The notes below the pieces were generated by a model. The model made no database searches and was not told the DNA's origin. It was given only the letters and a program-made list of their open reading frames with translations. The translations under genes were made by a program, and so were the position numbers. DNA of 5,903 bases from Dehalococcoidia bacterium (GTDB lineage Bacteria > Chloroflexota > Dehalococcoidia > Dehalococcoidales > DAOWJH01), in the NCBI GenBank assembly GCA_030640495.1, contig DAOWJH010000073.1:1-5903 (forward strand), written 5' to 3'. Of the stretch, positions 1 through 5,325 are shown piece by piece. Within the stretch, counting starts at the first letter, position 1. Each line of letters starts with the position of its first letter.

Positions 1-718
1 AGAGTGGTAGAAGGGTAACAACACCTCCGAAGGTAAAGTATTGGGCAAATATGGAGCAGTAGGAAACAGTTAGCCCTTTTCTTCCAAGTAAACCTTTTGC
101 CTTGTTAAAATCTTCACCAAGCGAGGTTTTGGCTGTCAGGCTGCCTTTCTTCCTATTACCAGGGAGTAACAGGCTCAGCATTGCCCCTGCTGCTAGCATT
201 ATCGCCCCGAATAGGAAAAGAGCCCGATAGCTCAGCCGGTAGGCAATAACCCCACCCAATCCATAGCCGACTAAGGTGGCAGCCCCTATGGACATGCCAT
301 AGAAGCCCATCGTCCTGGCCTTTCCAGCCTCATTAGAATAATCGGCAGTAATTGACATGGTAGCCGGACCTATTAGCCCCCCGCTTATCCCATGGATAGT
401 CCGCACTAAAGCTAGGTGAATTGGCAATCGGCACAGTGAATAGAAAAACATGCCCAAAGCATCTCCGATTAGACCAATAATTAAAGGCACCTTATAGCCC
501 ACCCTATCAATCAACCGACCAAACAGGATATTGGCTGGGGTATTGGTTATGGAATATAGACCGATGATAAGCCCAGTAATGCCGACACTGGCGCCAAGCC
601 CATGGGCATAAAGAGCTATGATTGGTATGAGTAGGTGGGTGTCAACAAAGCCGAGGAAGGTTACCACCGAGGTAATAGGTAAGACCCTCCTCGGTTGAGG
701 TTGCTTTAATTCGTTCAT
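1..718 (-). CDS. MFS transporter, N-terminal half (runs off the left edge)
   Basis: This is a major facilitator superfamily secondary transporter of the inner membrane; the substrate cannot be told. 239 codons are visible from the ATG at 718-716, and the frame stays open to base 1. About six hydrophobic helices can be drawn (roughly residues 14-38, 45-66, 77-95, 98-122, 137-160, 166-186), followed by a basic loop (about 187-215) and the beginning of helix 7, so the N-terminal half and the central loop are present. Loop 2-3 carries a textbook MFS motif A, GRLIDRVGYK (67-76). Helix 4 has a motif-B-like RTIHGISGG (106-114). Helix 5 is glycine-rich (GYGLGG, 151-156), resembling the antiporter motif C but with Tyr where Pro is usual. 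The start shares one base with the rph stop (TGATG), so translation is probably coupled and the gene is co-transcribed with rph. A drug or metabolite exporter is the usual guess for such proteins and is only inference. Confidence 0.9.
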   Translation of the reverse strand, partial: MNELKQPQPRRVLPITSVVTFLGFVDTHLLIPIIALYAHGLGASVGITGLIIGLYSITNTPANILFGRLIDRVGYKVPLIIGLIGDALGMFFYSLCRLPIHLALVRTIHGISGGLIGPATMSITADYSNEAGKARTMGFYGMSIGAATLVGYGLGGVIAYRLSYRALFLFGAIMLAAGAMLSLLLPGNRKKGSLTAKTSLGEDFNKAKGLLGRKGLTVSYCSIFAQYFTFGGVVTLLPL

Positions 719-1449
719 CAGCCAGTCTTTAATGTTTCCAGGGCAGCCTGTTGAATTTGAAATAGTTGCTTAATGCCCCCTTCAGCTAAAGAGAGTAGGG
801 AATCAATAGTCTCCTTAGAGAAAGGCTTGGCTTCAGCCGTGCCCTGAACCTCAACAAACTCACCCTGGCTGGTCATCACCACATTAAAGTCAACCTCAGC
901 AGCGCAGTCTTCATCATAGCACAGGTCTAATAGCCGATAGCTATGCACAATGCCGACGCTGGTGGCAGCCACGGCGCTCTTTAGCGGTATAGATGATATT
1001 ACCCCCATATTGGCTAGGGTTTGCATTGCTTGATGTAGGGCGACATAGGAACCAGTAATAGCAACAGTTCTGGTGCCGCCATCCGCCTGCAATACATCGC
1101 AATCTATAATTAGGGTTCTTTCCCCCAATGCGGTAAGGTCAGTTACTGCTCGCAGTGAGCGCCCGATAAGACGCTGTATTTCCTGGCTTCTACCGGCGAT
1201 TCTGCCCAGTGCGGAATCACGAGGGGTGCGGCTGACAGTGGCGCGGGGCAGCATGGCATATTCAGCGGTAATCCAGCCGCTACCCCCTCCCCTGAGGAAG
1301 GTTGGCACCCTCTCTTCTACACTAACCGAGCACAATACCCGGGTCTTCCCCAGTTCTATTAGCACTGAACCTTCAGCAAAGCTCTGAAATTTGGGGGTTA
1401 TTTTTATCGGTCGCAGCTCATCCCAGGCACGCCCATCAGCCCTTTTCAT
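718..1449 (-). CDS. rph: Ribonuclease PH (tRNA 3'-end phosphorolytic exoribonuclease)
   Basis: RNase PH trims 3' ends of tRNA precursors and other RNAs in the cytoplasm, using phosphate to release nucleoside diphosphates; the family forms hexameric rings. The 243-residue product matches the family's usual 238-250. Visible signatures in order: RADGR (3-7), VPTFLRGGGSGWITAEYAML (49-68), RSQEIQRLIGRSLR (87-100), IDCDVLQADGGTRT (115-128) with the phosphate-binding Thr126-Arg127 and probably Arg87, and CYDEDCAAEVDFNVVMTSQG (177-196) with the acidic residues (Asp181, Asp187) expected for metal binding. An in-frame ATG 15 codons upstream (1494) is rejected because it lies inside the spacer of the promoter at 1485-1513. 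The chosen ATG has AGAAGGGAAG just upstream and gives the conserved MKRADGR start. In many bacteria rph is followed by a dITP/XTP pyrophosphatase gene; here an MFS transporter follows instead. Confidence 0.97.
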   Translation of the reverse strand: MKRADGRAWDELRPIKITPKFQSFAEGSVLIELGKTRVLCSVSVEERVPTFLRGGGSGWITAEYAMLPRATVSRTPRDSALGRIAGRSQEIQRLIGRSLRAVTDLTALGERTLIIDCDVLQADGGTRTVAITGSYVALHQAMQTLANMGVISSIPLKSAVAATSVGIVHSYRLLDLCYDEDCAAEVDFNVVMTSQGEFVEVQGTAEAKPFSKETIDSLLSLAEGGIKQLFQIQQAALETLKTG

Positions 1450-1484
1450 ATAATCTTCCCTTCTAATTTTTTGATGTGTGCCAA

Positions 1485-1513
1485 AGTATAGCATTACTCG
1501 GTGATATTGACAA
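1485..1513 (-). promoter_or_regulatory. Sigma-70-type promoter of rph
   Basis: Reading the minus strand, TTGTCA (1513-1508) and TATACT (1490-1485) are separated by exactly 17 bases. Each hexamer differs from consensus at one position. Transcription would begin near 1478, about 30 bases before the rph ATG at 1449. The element excludes the longer rph reading that would begin at 1494. Confidence 0.75.
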
Positions 1514-1529
1514 TTTTGAGGTTATTTAT

Positions 1530-1715
1530 CTACCTCACCCCCTCAGATATTTATTTTAGCAACCCACCCCCTTTATCCCCCCCCTTGATAAGGGAGGGGG
1601 AATTTATTGTGTAAGAGAGGCTTCGCCTCTCTTTGACTCTCCTTATAGTATCTACTTCTTCAAAGGAGAGGGGGAAGATTTCATAAAGAGGGGGCTAACG
1701 CCCCTCTTAAACACC
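1530..1715. repeat. Intergenic cluster of C/G-rich palindromes in two diverged units
   Basis: The roughly 300 bases between rph and pncC hold no gene but several inverted repeats. (1) CCCC-c-CCCTT / AAGGG-a-GGGG around a GAT loop (1577-1599). (2) A perfect 9-bp stem AAGAGAGGC/GCCTCTCTT with loop TTC (1613-1633). (3) CTCTCCTT/AAGGAGAG (1637-1644 with 1663-1670). (4) AAGAGGGG/CCCCTCTT (1686-1693 with 1701-1708). The AAGG...GGGG block at 1590 and the hairpin at 1613 recur at 1663 and 1686, both shifted by 73 bases, so the region looks like two diverged copies of one unit. No protein can be read through it. It resembles the REP-like or MITE-like palindromes scattered between genes in many genomes. 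I have the impression of similar sequences in Dehalococcoidia, but this was not searched. Confidence 0.7.
1686..1708 (-). terminator. Possible terminator hairpin after pncC
   Basis: On the minus strand an 8-bp stem (AAGAGGGG/CCCCTCTT, extendable by one bulged G to a C-G closing pair) begins 36 bases past the pncC stop codon. The arm is followed only by TATG rather than a T run, so this is a weak intrinsic terminator at best. The hairpin is also one unit of the palindromic repeat cluster, which may be its real nature. Confidence 0.3.
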
Positions 1716-1744
1716 CAATTAGGCTACCTGGAAAAGAAAGAGCT

Positions 1745-2224
1745 TTATTTCAGGCTTATTAGATATTCCTTTAGCCAGCCCAGGGCTGCCTCAGCGGCAT
1801 CTAGCTTATTTTGCTCACGGTTTCCCTGGGAGTTGTGCTTCCGGCTGTAGGTTCCAGCTTGGTGGGATAATCCGATGTAGAATAGCCCTATTGGTTTTCC
1901 CGGGGTAGCCCCGGTAGGTCCGGCAATACCGGTATCAGCCAAACATACATCTGAGGCTAGTATTTTTCTGCCGCCCTGCGCCATCTCTTCAGCTACCTCA
2001 GGGCTAACAGCGCCATATTTGTTGATGGTATCCTCTTTCACCCCGACTATTTTAATCTTGACTTCATTGCTATAGGCGGTAACTGACCCCTTATAGTAGT
2101 CAGAGCTACCGGCGACATTGGTTATGCGGTGAGATATTAGCCCCCCGGTGGCTGATTCAACTATTCCCAGGGTTAGCCCCTTTTGGCGAAGCAAATTTCC
2201 TACCTCTTGCTCTAGGCTGGTCAT
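1745..2224 (-). CDS. pncC: Stand-alone CinA C-terminal-type nicotinamide-nucleotide amidohydrolase
   Basis: Members of this family deamidate nicotinamide mononucleotide to nicotinic acid mononucleotide, recycling NMN left by NAD-consuming enzymes such as DNA ligase. The 159-residue protein has only the CinA C-terminal domain and lacks the N-terminal molybdopterin-binding-like domain. Visible signatures: VESATGGLISHRIT (22-35), where Ser24 fits the family's proposed catalytic serine and Ala25 replaces the common Cys of ESCTGG; YKGSVTAYSNEVK (44-56); GAVSPEVAEEMA (71-82); TGIAGPTG (98-105); KPIGLFYIGL (110-119); and a GNREQNK segment (134-140). It starts four bases after the radical SAM stop (TAAGACTATG) with no good Shine-Dalgarno of its own, so it is probably translated by coupling. 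An in-frame stop just upstream rules out a longer start. The old name 'competence/damage-inducible' does not imply a competence role for this short form. Confidence 0.93.
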   Translation of the reverse strand: MTSLEQEVGNLLRQKGLTLGIVESATGGLISHRITNVAGSSDYYKGSVTAYSNEVKIKIVGVKEDTINKYGAVSPEVAEEMAQGGRKILASDVCLADTGIAGPTGATPGKPIGLFYIGLSHQAGTYSRKHNSQGNREQNKLDAAEAALGWLKEYLISLK

Positions 2225-2228
2225 AGTC

Positions 2229-3365
2229 TTATATAAATCCTTCCATCAAGGTGTATATTACTTTATCGTCTACTTGGTTACTACCTTGACTGAGCTTATG
2301 TGTAATCTGCTCAACTACCGCATGTCTGTGTACATCGTAAAGGTCATCCAGTTTAGTATATATGCCGACCCTTCGGCCAATTCTGAAGTTGGCTCTTTCT
2401 TCAGGTGTTAGGCACTGGAATCTATCTATGAGAGCCAGCATTTTCTCCTTATCCTGAGGCAATTTGCCTTCAATTTCCTGTAGCAGGTTAGTAATATGGT
2501 CACTTACGTAGTTTGAATGGCACTCCAGGTGTTCAATCAGCAACCTTTCTTCCTCCAGAATTTTCTCATCTGTTGCCCGAATAAAATTGCCATTCTCTAT
2601 CTCATTACATAGAGGCATTCTATTATTTACGGTTAAGGTTCTGACTCTGATGAAGTCGGGGGCTATTTCATTCAATACCTTAGCTGTCTGGGTGGCATGC
2701 TCCCGCCACATTTCCCTCCCACCAAGTCCTAAGATGACATATTCTGATAGCGATATACCTGATTCTACCACTCTTCTGCCGCCTATAATATGTTCGGCAG
2801 CAGTAATCCCCTTATCCATATATTGAAGTAGAGGGTCATAACCTGATTCCAGTCCTATATGCAGGCGGGAAAGCCCGGCCTCGCCTAGCTCTGTTAGCTC
2901 GTCTAGTTTCTTTTTGGCTGCTGTCTTTGACCTAGCATAGCTAGTTATCCTCTTTATATCAGGAAAGGTTTCCCTCAAGAACCTTATCACCTCAGCTAGC
3001 TCATTTGTCCTCATAATTAAACTATTAGCATCCTGCAGGAAAACGCTCTCACCACCGGCATACAGCCATAGAGCCACATTGTAAAAGGCTTCATTAGGTG
3101 GGTTGTTAAGCATTGTAGTAGCTATCTCTTTCACTCTGCCTCCATAGCCAGATTTCCATGAAAGCCCCTTTATCTTGTCCTGTAGAACCTTGGCTGTTCT
3201 TATATCTTGCTTTATCTCTTCCACTGTCCTGAGCTGGAATTTTTTTCCCTTGTAGGTGTGGCAGAATTTGCATCGGTTCCACGGGCAGTTTATGGTTGCC
3301 CTGATAAGCAAAGAGTAAGCCTCGCTTGGTGGTCTGATTGGTCCTAGCTCAAAAGAATATGTCAT
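2229..3365 (-). CDS. Radical SAM protein (COG1032-like) with a Cx4Cx2C cluster motif
   Basis: Radical SAM enzymes bind a [4Fe-4S] cluster and cleave S-adenosylmethionine to start radical chemistry. In this 378-residue protein the likely cluster motif is C27-PWNR-C32-KF-C35, spaced Cx4Cx2C rather than the standard Cx3Cx2C. Further family features are YAGGESVFLQDANSL (102-116), matching the SAM-binding GGE region; RLHIGLESGYDPLL (167-180), the hallmark xGxESG strand; YVILGLGG (209-216); and a C-terminal part with SDHITNLL and KLPQDKEKML (about 288-310). There is no B12-binding domain. The substrate is unknown. It is the first gene of a two-gene unit with pncC, and a possible promoter lies at 3458-3486. 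An AGG lies 12 bases before the ATG, a little far for a Shine-Dalgarno site, and can be hidden in a hairpin (3377-3395). Radical SAM assignment is firm; any specific reaction would be a guess. Confidence 0.9.
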   Translation of the reverse strand: MTYSFELGPIRPPSEAYSLLIRATINCPWNRCKFCHTYKGKKFQLRTVEEIKQDIRTAKVLQDKIKGLSWKSGYGGRVKEIATTMLNNPPNEAFYNVALWLYAGGESVFLQDANSLIMRTNELAEVIRFLRETFPDIKRITSYARSKTAAKKKLDELTELGEAGLSRLHIGLESGYDPLLQYMDKGITAAEHIIGGRRVVESGISLSEYVILGLGGREMWREHATQTAKVLNEIAPDFIRVRTLTVNNRMPLCNEIENGNFIRATDEKILEEERLLIEHLECHSNYVSDHITNLLQEIEGKLPQDKEKMLALIDRFQCLTPEERANFRIGRRVGIYTKLDDLYDVHRHAVVEQITHKLSQGSNQVDDKVIYTLMEGFI

Positions 3366-3376
3366 TATTTATTTTT

Positions 3377-3395
3377 ACCTTTTCCGGGTAAAGGT
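3377..3395 (-). promoter_or_regulatory. Small hairpin over the radical SAM gene's ribosome-binding site
   Basis: On the minus strand ACCTTT and AAAGGT form a perfect 6-bp stem around a 7-base loop. The 3' arm contains the only AAGG near the ATG at 3365, so the hairpin could mask the ribosome-binding site. It is short and A/T-rich at the base, so its stability and role are uncertain. Confidence 0.3.
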
Positions 3396-3454
3396 CTGGA
3401 CTATTTACTCGCTTCGTGCTATTATCACCTATTAGCGGATTAATTTTTTGCCCT

Positions 3455-3483
3455 TTGATTATATAGAAACTATGGGATAAAAT
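3455..3483 (+). promoter_or_regulatory. Promoter of the small membrane protein-DUF167 unit
   Basis: TTGATT (3455-3460) and TAAAAT (3478-3483) are separated by 17 bases, a good sigma-70 match. The expected start near 3490 gives a leader of about 50 bases ahead of the ATG at 3539. It lies almost exactly back to back with the minus-strand promoter at 3458-3486. Confidence 0.6.
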
Positions 3484-3486
3484 AAA
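3458..3486 (-). promoter_or_regulatory. Possible promoter of the radical SAM-pncC unit
   Basis: On the minus strand a perfect TATAAT (3463-3458) lies 17 bases from a poor -35, TTTATT (3486-3481). Transcription would start near 3451, giving a leader of about 85 bases. The element overlaps the divergent promoter of the plus-strand genes. Confidence 0.45.
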
Positions 3487-3538
3487 GCGAAAATGTATCC
3501 AACACCGCTTGGTTAATAGTTAAGAAGGAGGTTTTATT

Positions 3539-3721
3539 ATGGGAATATTAGCCTGGATTTTTGGTGCTATCGGTGGGCTGTGCGCAGTGATGGGTGTTAT
3601 TACTGCGGCGGGGGTAATTCCAGAATTTGCTGAACTCTCCTGGATGTTCTGGCTGGTGCTGAGTGCAATTTTACTTCTAGCTACTATTGCTTTTGCCGTT
3701 GGTCGCGGAGGATATGAGTAG
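3539..3721 (+). CDS. Small two-helix membrane protein of unknown function
   Basis: This 60-residue protein is almost entirely two hydrophobic stretches, about residues 4-27 (Gly/Ala-rich) and 36-55 (Leu/Ile/Val-rich), joined by a short acidic turn containing PEFAEL. It ends in GRGGYE. It is therefore expected to be a membrane hairpin; with no cysteine cluster, charged helix face or known motif, no function can be assigned. It is very likely a real gene: AAGGAGG (3525-3531) sits seven bases before the ATG, the best Shine-Dalgarno in the window, and a good promoter lies at 3455-3483. The DUF167 gene follows after 25 bases on the same strand, so the two are probably co-transcribed. I do not recognise the family. 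Confidence 0.85.
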   Translation: MGILAWIFGAIGGLCAVMGVITAAGVIPEFAELSWMFWLVLSAILLLATIAFAVGRGGYE

Positions 3722-3746
3722 CTAGACTCCTATTTCTGAAGTTATT

Positions 3747-4046
3747 ATGCCCGTTTCAAAGAGTGAAGCCAAGATTTCGCTGTTGGTTTACTCCAATGCG
3801 GTTAGGAATGAGGTGTTGGGCTTGACCAGGGGGATATTGCGGGTAAAGGTAACGGCACCTCCAATCAAGGGTAAAGCTAACAGGGAATTAATAGCTTTTC
3901 TCAGTCAGCTCTTAGATGTGGGCAAGGGCAGTATAAATATAATAAAAGGTCATACCAGCCGAAATAAGCTTGTAGCCATCAATGGTTTGAGCCAGGAAGA
4001 GGTTACGAAGCGACTTTCTTCTTGCGGTGGCGACGCCAGTAGATAA
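3747..4046 (+). CDS. DUF167 / YggU family protein
   Basis: This 99-residue protein belongs to the widespread small family known as DUF167 or YggU (UPF0235), whose biochemical role is not established. The diagnostic stretch LRVKVTAPPIKGKANRELIA lies at residues 31-50 (VTAPPxxGKANxxLI). It is followed by FLSQLLDVGKGSINIIKGHT (51-70) and SRNKLVAI (71-78), matching the family's conserved second half. An N-terminal SNAVRNEVLG corresponds to the usual PNAxRxEvxG with Ser in place of Pro. Its ATG lacks a clear Shine-Dalgarno, and an in-frame stop at 3723 excludes an upstream start, so it may depend on translation from the preceding gene. The last 44 bases overlap, on the opposite strand, the end of the DUF4349 gene, which gives this protein a Ser/Gly/Asp-rich tail (SSCGGDASR) beyond the conserved domain. 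Confidence 0.93.
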   Translation: MPVSKSEAKISLLVYSNAVRNEVLGLTRGILRVKVTAPPIKGKANRELIAFLSQLLDVGKGSINIIKGHTSRNKLVAINGLSQEEVTKRLSSCGGDASR

Positions 4047-4842
4047 TACCGAGAATAGCTCCCCACACTGGGCAAAAGATTAAGAGCCAGATAGCTATAG
4101 TGCCTAGCCACTGCCCGAAGATAACAATTCCACGAACAGCCGATTTGAGCATCTCAAGAGCGCTCCAGCCGGCACGAACCAGTGGTTTAGCCGTAGCTGC
4201 CGGTTTCAGATACACTGAAATTAGGCTCATTGATGAGATTCGCTCCAGATACTGCATCCGACCCTTGATTTGCTCTATCTCGCTCCGTACCCGGGACAGA
4301 CTTTCATAAATGCTCAGGATATCCTCAACGTCCTCAGCTTTTTCCAGGAGGGCTAGATACTGGCTCTCAGTTGCCTCAGCATTCTTCAGTCTGGATTCCA
4401 GGTCAACATACTCTTCAGTTACATCTTGGCTGCTGGTGCTCTCCGAGGTTACCCTTACTGCCAGGTCTCTGAGTTCGGCTAATGCCGGCTCAAACCTGTC
4501 ATCAGGCACCCGAATGGAAATCCATCCTCTTATATCCTGTTCCTCACCCGAGATTTGGGACGATACCACATAGCCATCAAACCTCACCGCTAGCTGGGCT
4601 ATCTCATCTCGGGCATCAGTCACATCATTTACTACCAGAGATATTTCCCCGTTGCGGACTATCATCCGCTCTTCTTCTATTGATGGCAGAGCCCCAGCCC
4701 CAACTTCCTTATAGCTCTCCTCCCGTTCCGGTACACCTGCTGGCATTGTTTCTTCTGCTTGAGGTGGTCCCTTAGCGCAGGAAACCGGCACCAGCAGGCA
4801 CACTACCAGCACCAGCCCTGTTATTAGCATCACCTTTTTCAT
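4003..4842 (-). CDS. DUF4349 family membrane-anchored envelope protein, probable lipoprotein
   Basis: This 279-residue protein is built like DUF4349 proteins, which are poorly characterised. It has a secretion signal with MKK then a hydrophobic run (3-20), ending in PVSC (19-22). Cys22 would be lipidated, but Pro at -3 is atypical for a lipobox. A low-complexity linker (about 23-57) follows. The domain starts at RMIVRNGEISLVVNDVTDAR (59-78) and continues through FDGYVVSSQISG (88-99) and WISIRVPDDRFEPALAEL (107-124). A long charged helical stretch (about 143-200, EEYVDLESRLKNAEATESQY onward) is probably coiled coil. SLISVYLKP (206-214) closes the domain. A C-terminal membrane helix (about 238-267) ends in a strongly basic tail, WRRHRKKK. 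The positive tail suggests it stays cytoplasmic while the domain sits outside. AGGGG six bases before the ATG supports the start. The gene is single, with its own promoter. Confidence 0.88.
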   Translation of the reverse strand: MKKVMLITGLVLVVCLLVPVSCAKGPPQAEETMPAGVPEREESYKEVGAGALPSIEEERMIVRNGEISLVVNDVTDARDEIAQLAVRFDGYVVSSQISGEEQDIRGWISIRVPDDRFEPALAELRDLAVRVTSESTSSQDVTEEYVDLESRLKNAEATESQYLALLEKAEDVEDILSIYESLSRVRSEIEQIKGRMQYLERISSMSLISVYLKPAATAKPLVRAGWSALEMLKSAVRGIVIFGQWLGTIAIWLLIFCPVWGAILGIIYWRRHRKKKVAS

Positions 4843-4871
4843 AACACACCCCTATATATTGTGTATAATTC

Positions 4872-4900
4872 ACTATACTATAACGCTGGTGGGTTGAAAA
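4872..4900 (-). promoter_or_regulatory. Promoter of the DUF4349 gene
   Basis: On the minus strand TTTTCA (4900-4895) and TATAGT (4877-4872) are 17 bases apart. The -10 matches five of six consensus bases and the -35 four of six. Transcription would start near 4865, about 23 bases ahead of the ATG at 4842. Other AT-rich hexamers lie nearby, so the exact -10 could be shifted. Confidence 0.5.
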
Positions 4901-5218
4901 GGTTAGGGGGATGGCTATTAATTGGGAAATACATCAAGCTCTGTGGTGATGGTGGCGAGTCCAGCTTAGCTCCCCAGAGCCTTTCGCTAACCTATTAATT
5001 GCCAAAGCAACAAATCCCTTGGCTATCACTGGCTTAACCACTTCAAAGGGCTTTGATTGGCTAAGAATCATAATCCCATCACTAGCCACCAATAACACGG
5101 GAAATAGAAAACATGGAGGAAAAAGGTCTGGAGGATATTTCAGAGTTAGCTCCAGGGCCCGATTTTCTCAGCCCTAGCTACATGTTCGGAAGTAAGTGTA
5201 CCGCAAGCGATGTAAACT
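4901..5218. other. Stretch of about 320 bases with no convincing gene
   Basis: Nothing here is recognised. Two short open stretches were examined. On the minus strand a frame is free of stops for 78 codons (5167-4934, including its stop) and could be entered at an ATG at 5071 (45 residues, containing PFEVVKPVIAKGFVALAINR), but there is no good Shine-Dalgarno and the end is low-complexity (a run of four His). A shift of one base near 4970 would carry the reading on into a Pro/Ser-rich stretch, so a decayed gene is conceivable. On the plus strand an ATG at 5113 opens 40 codons without a ribosome-binding site. Two near-identical words, GCTATTAATTGGG-like and CCTATTAATTGCC-like, occur near 4914 and 4991. 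No terminator with a T run was found. Confidence 0.4.
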
Positions 5219-5299
5219 CTACTGCCTCCGTCTAACCATGAAGAATAACACTATAAGAATAACAATCGCTGCTATACCGATCCAAGTCCACATTGTCAT
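5219..5299 (-). CDS. 26-residue single-helix membrane protein (micro-gene)
   Basis: Read on the minus strand, 26 codons run from the ATG at 5299 to a TAG at 5219. The product begins MTMWTWIG, continues with an unbroken hydrophobic helix (about residues 4-22, rich in Ile, Val, Leu, Phe) and ends in the basic tail VRRRQ. This is the classic shape of a one-helix inner-membrane protein with its C-terminus in the cytoplasm. GAGGGGG (5314-5308) lies eight bases before the ATG, and a perfect TATAAT (5331-5326) plus two upstream promoter-like pairs precede it. Together these make chance unlikely, although the gene is far shorter than most annotation cut-offs. Its neighbours are the ComEC-type gene upstream and the DUF4349 gene downstream, both on the same strand but too far for obvious coupling. 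No family is recognised; roles of such proteins (membrane-complex regulators, toxins) are only analogies. Confidence 0.6.
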   Translation of the reverse strand: MTMWTWIGIAAIVILIVLFFMVRRRQ

Positions 5300-5325
5300 T
5301 GCTAGTTCCCCCTCGGTTTTCAGTA

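Noticed and set aside
1073..1387. Plus-strand ORF of 104 codons
   Set aside because: It lies entirely antisense to the highly conserved rph and has no ribosome site; its sequence is Arg/Ser/Pro-rich as expected for a shadow frame.
1530..1715. CRISPR array
   Set aside because: The repeated hairpins form only two diverged units with no constant repeat and unique spacers.
2148..2826. Plus-strand ORFs within the pncC and radical SAM region
   Set aside because: Both are antisense to well-supported coding sequence, show no family motifs and lack Shine-Dalgarno sites.
4100..4775. Three plus-strand ORFs opposite the DUF4349 gene
   Set aside because: Ser/Pro/Leu-rich shadow frames of a coding strand with clear domain structure, signal sequence, promoter and ribosome site.
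5113..5235. Plus-strand 40-codon ORF beginning MEEKGLEDIS
   Set aside because: The composition is protein-like, but there is no Shine-Dalgarno or promoter and its end runs antisense into the better-supported micro-gene.
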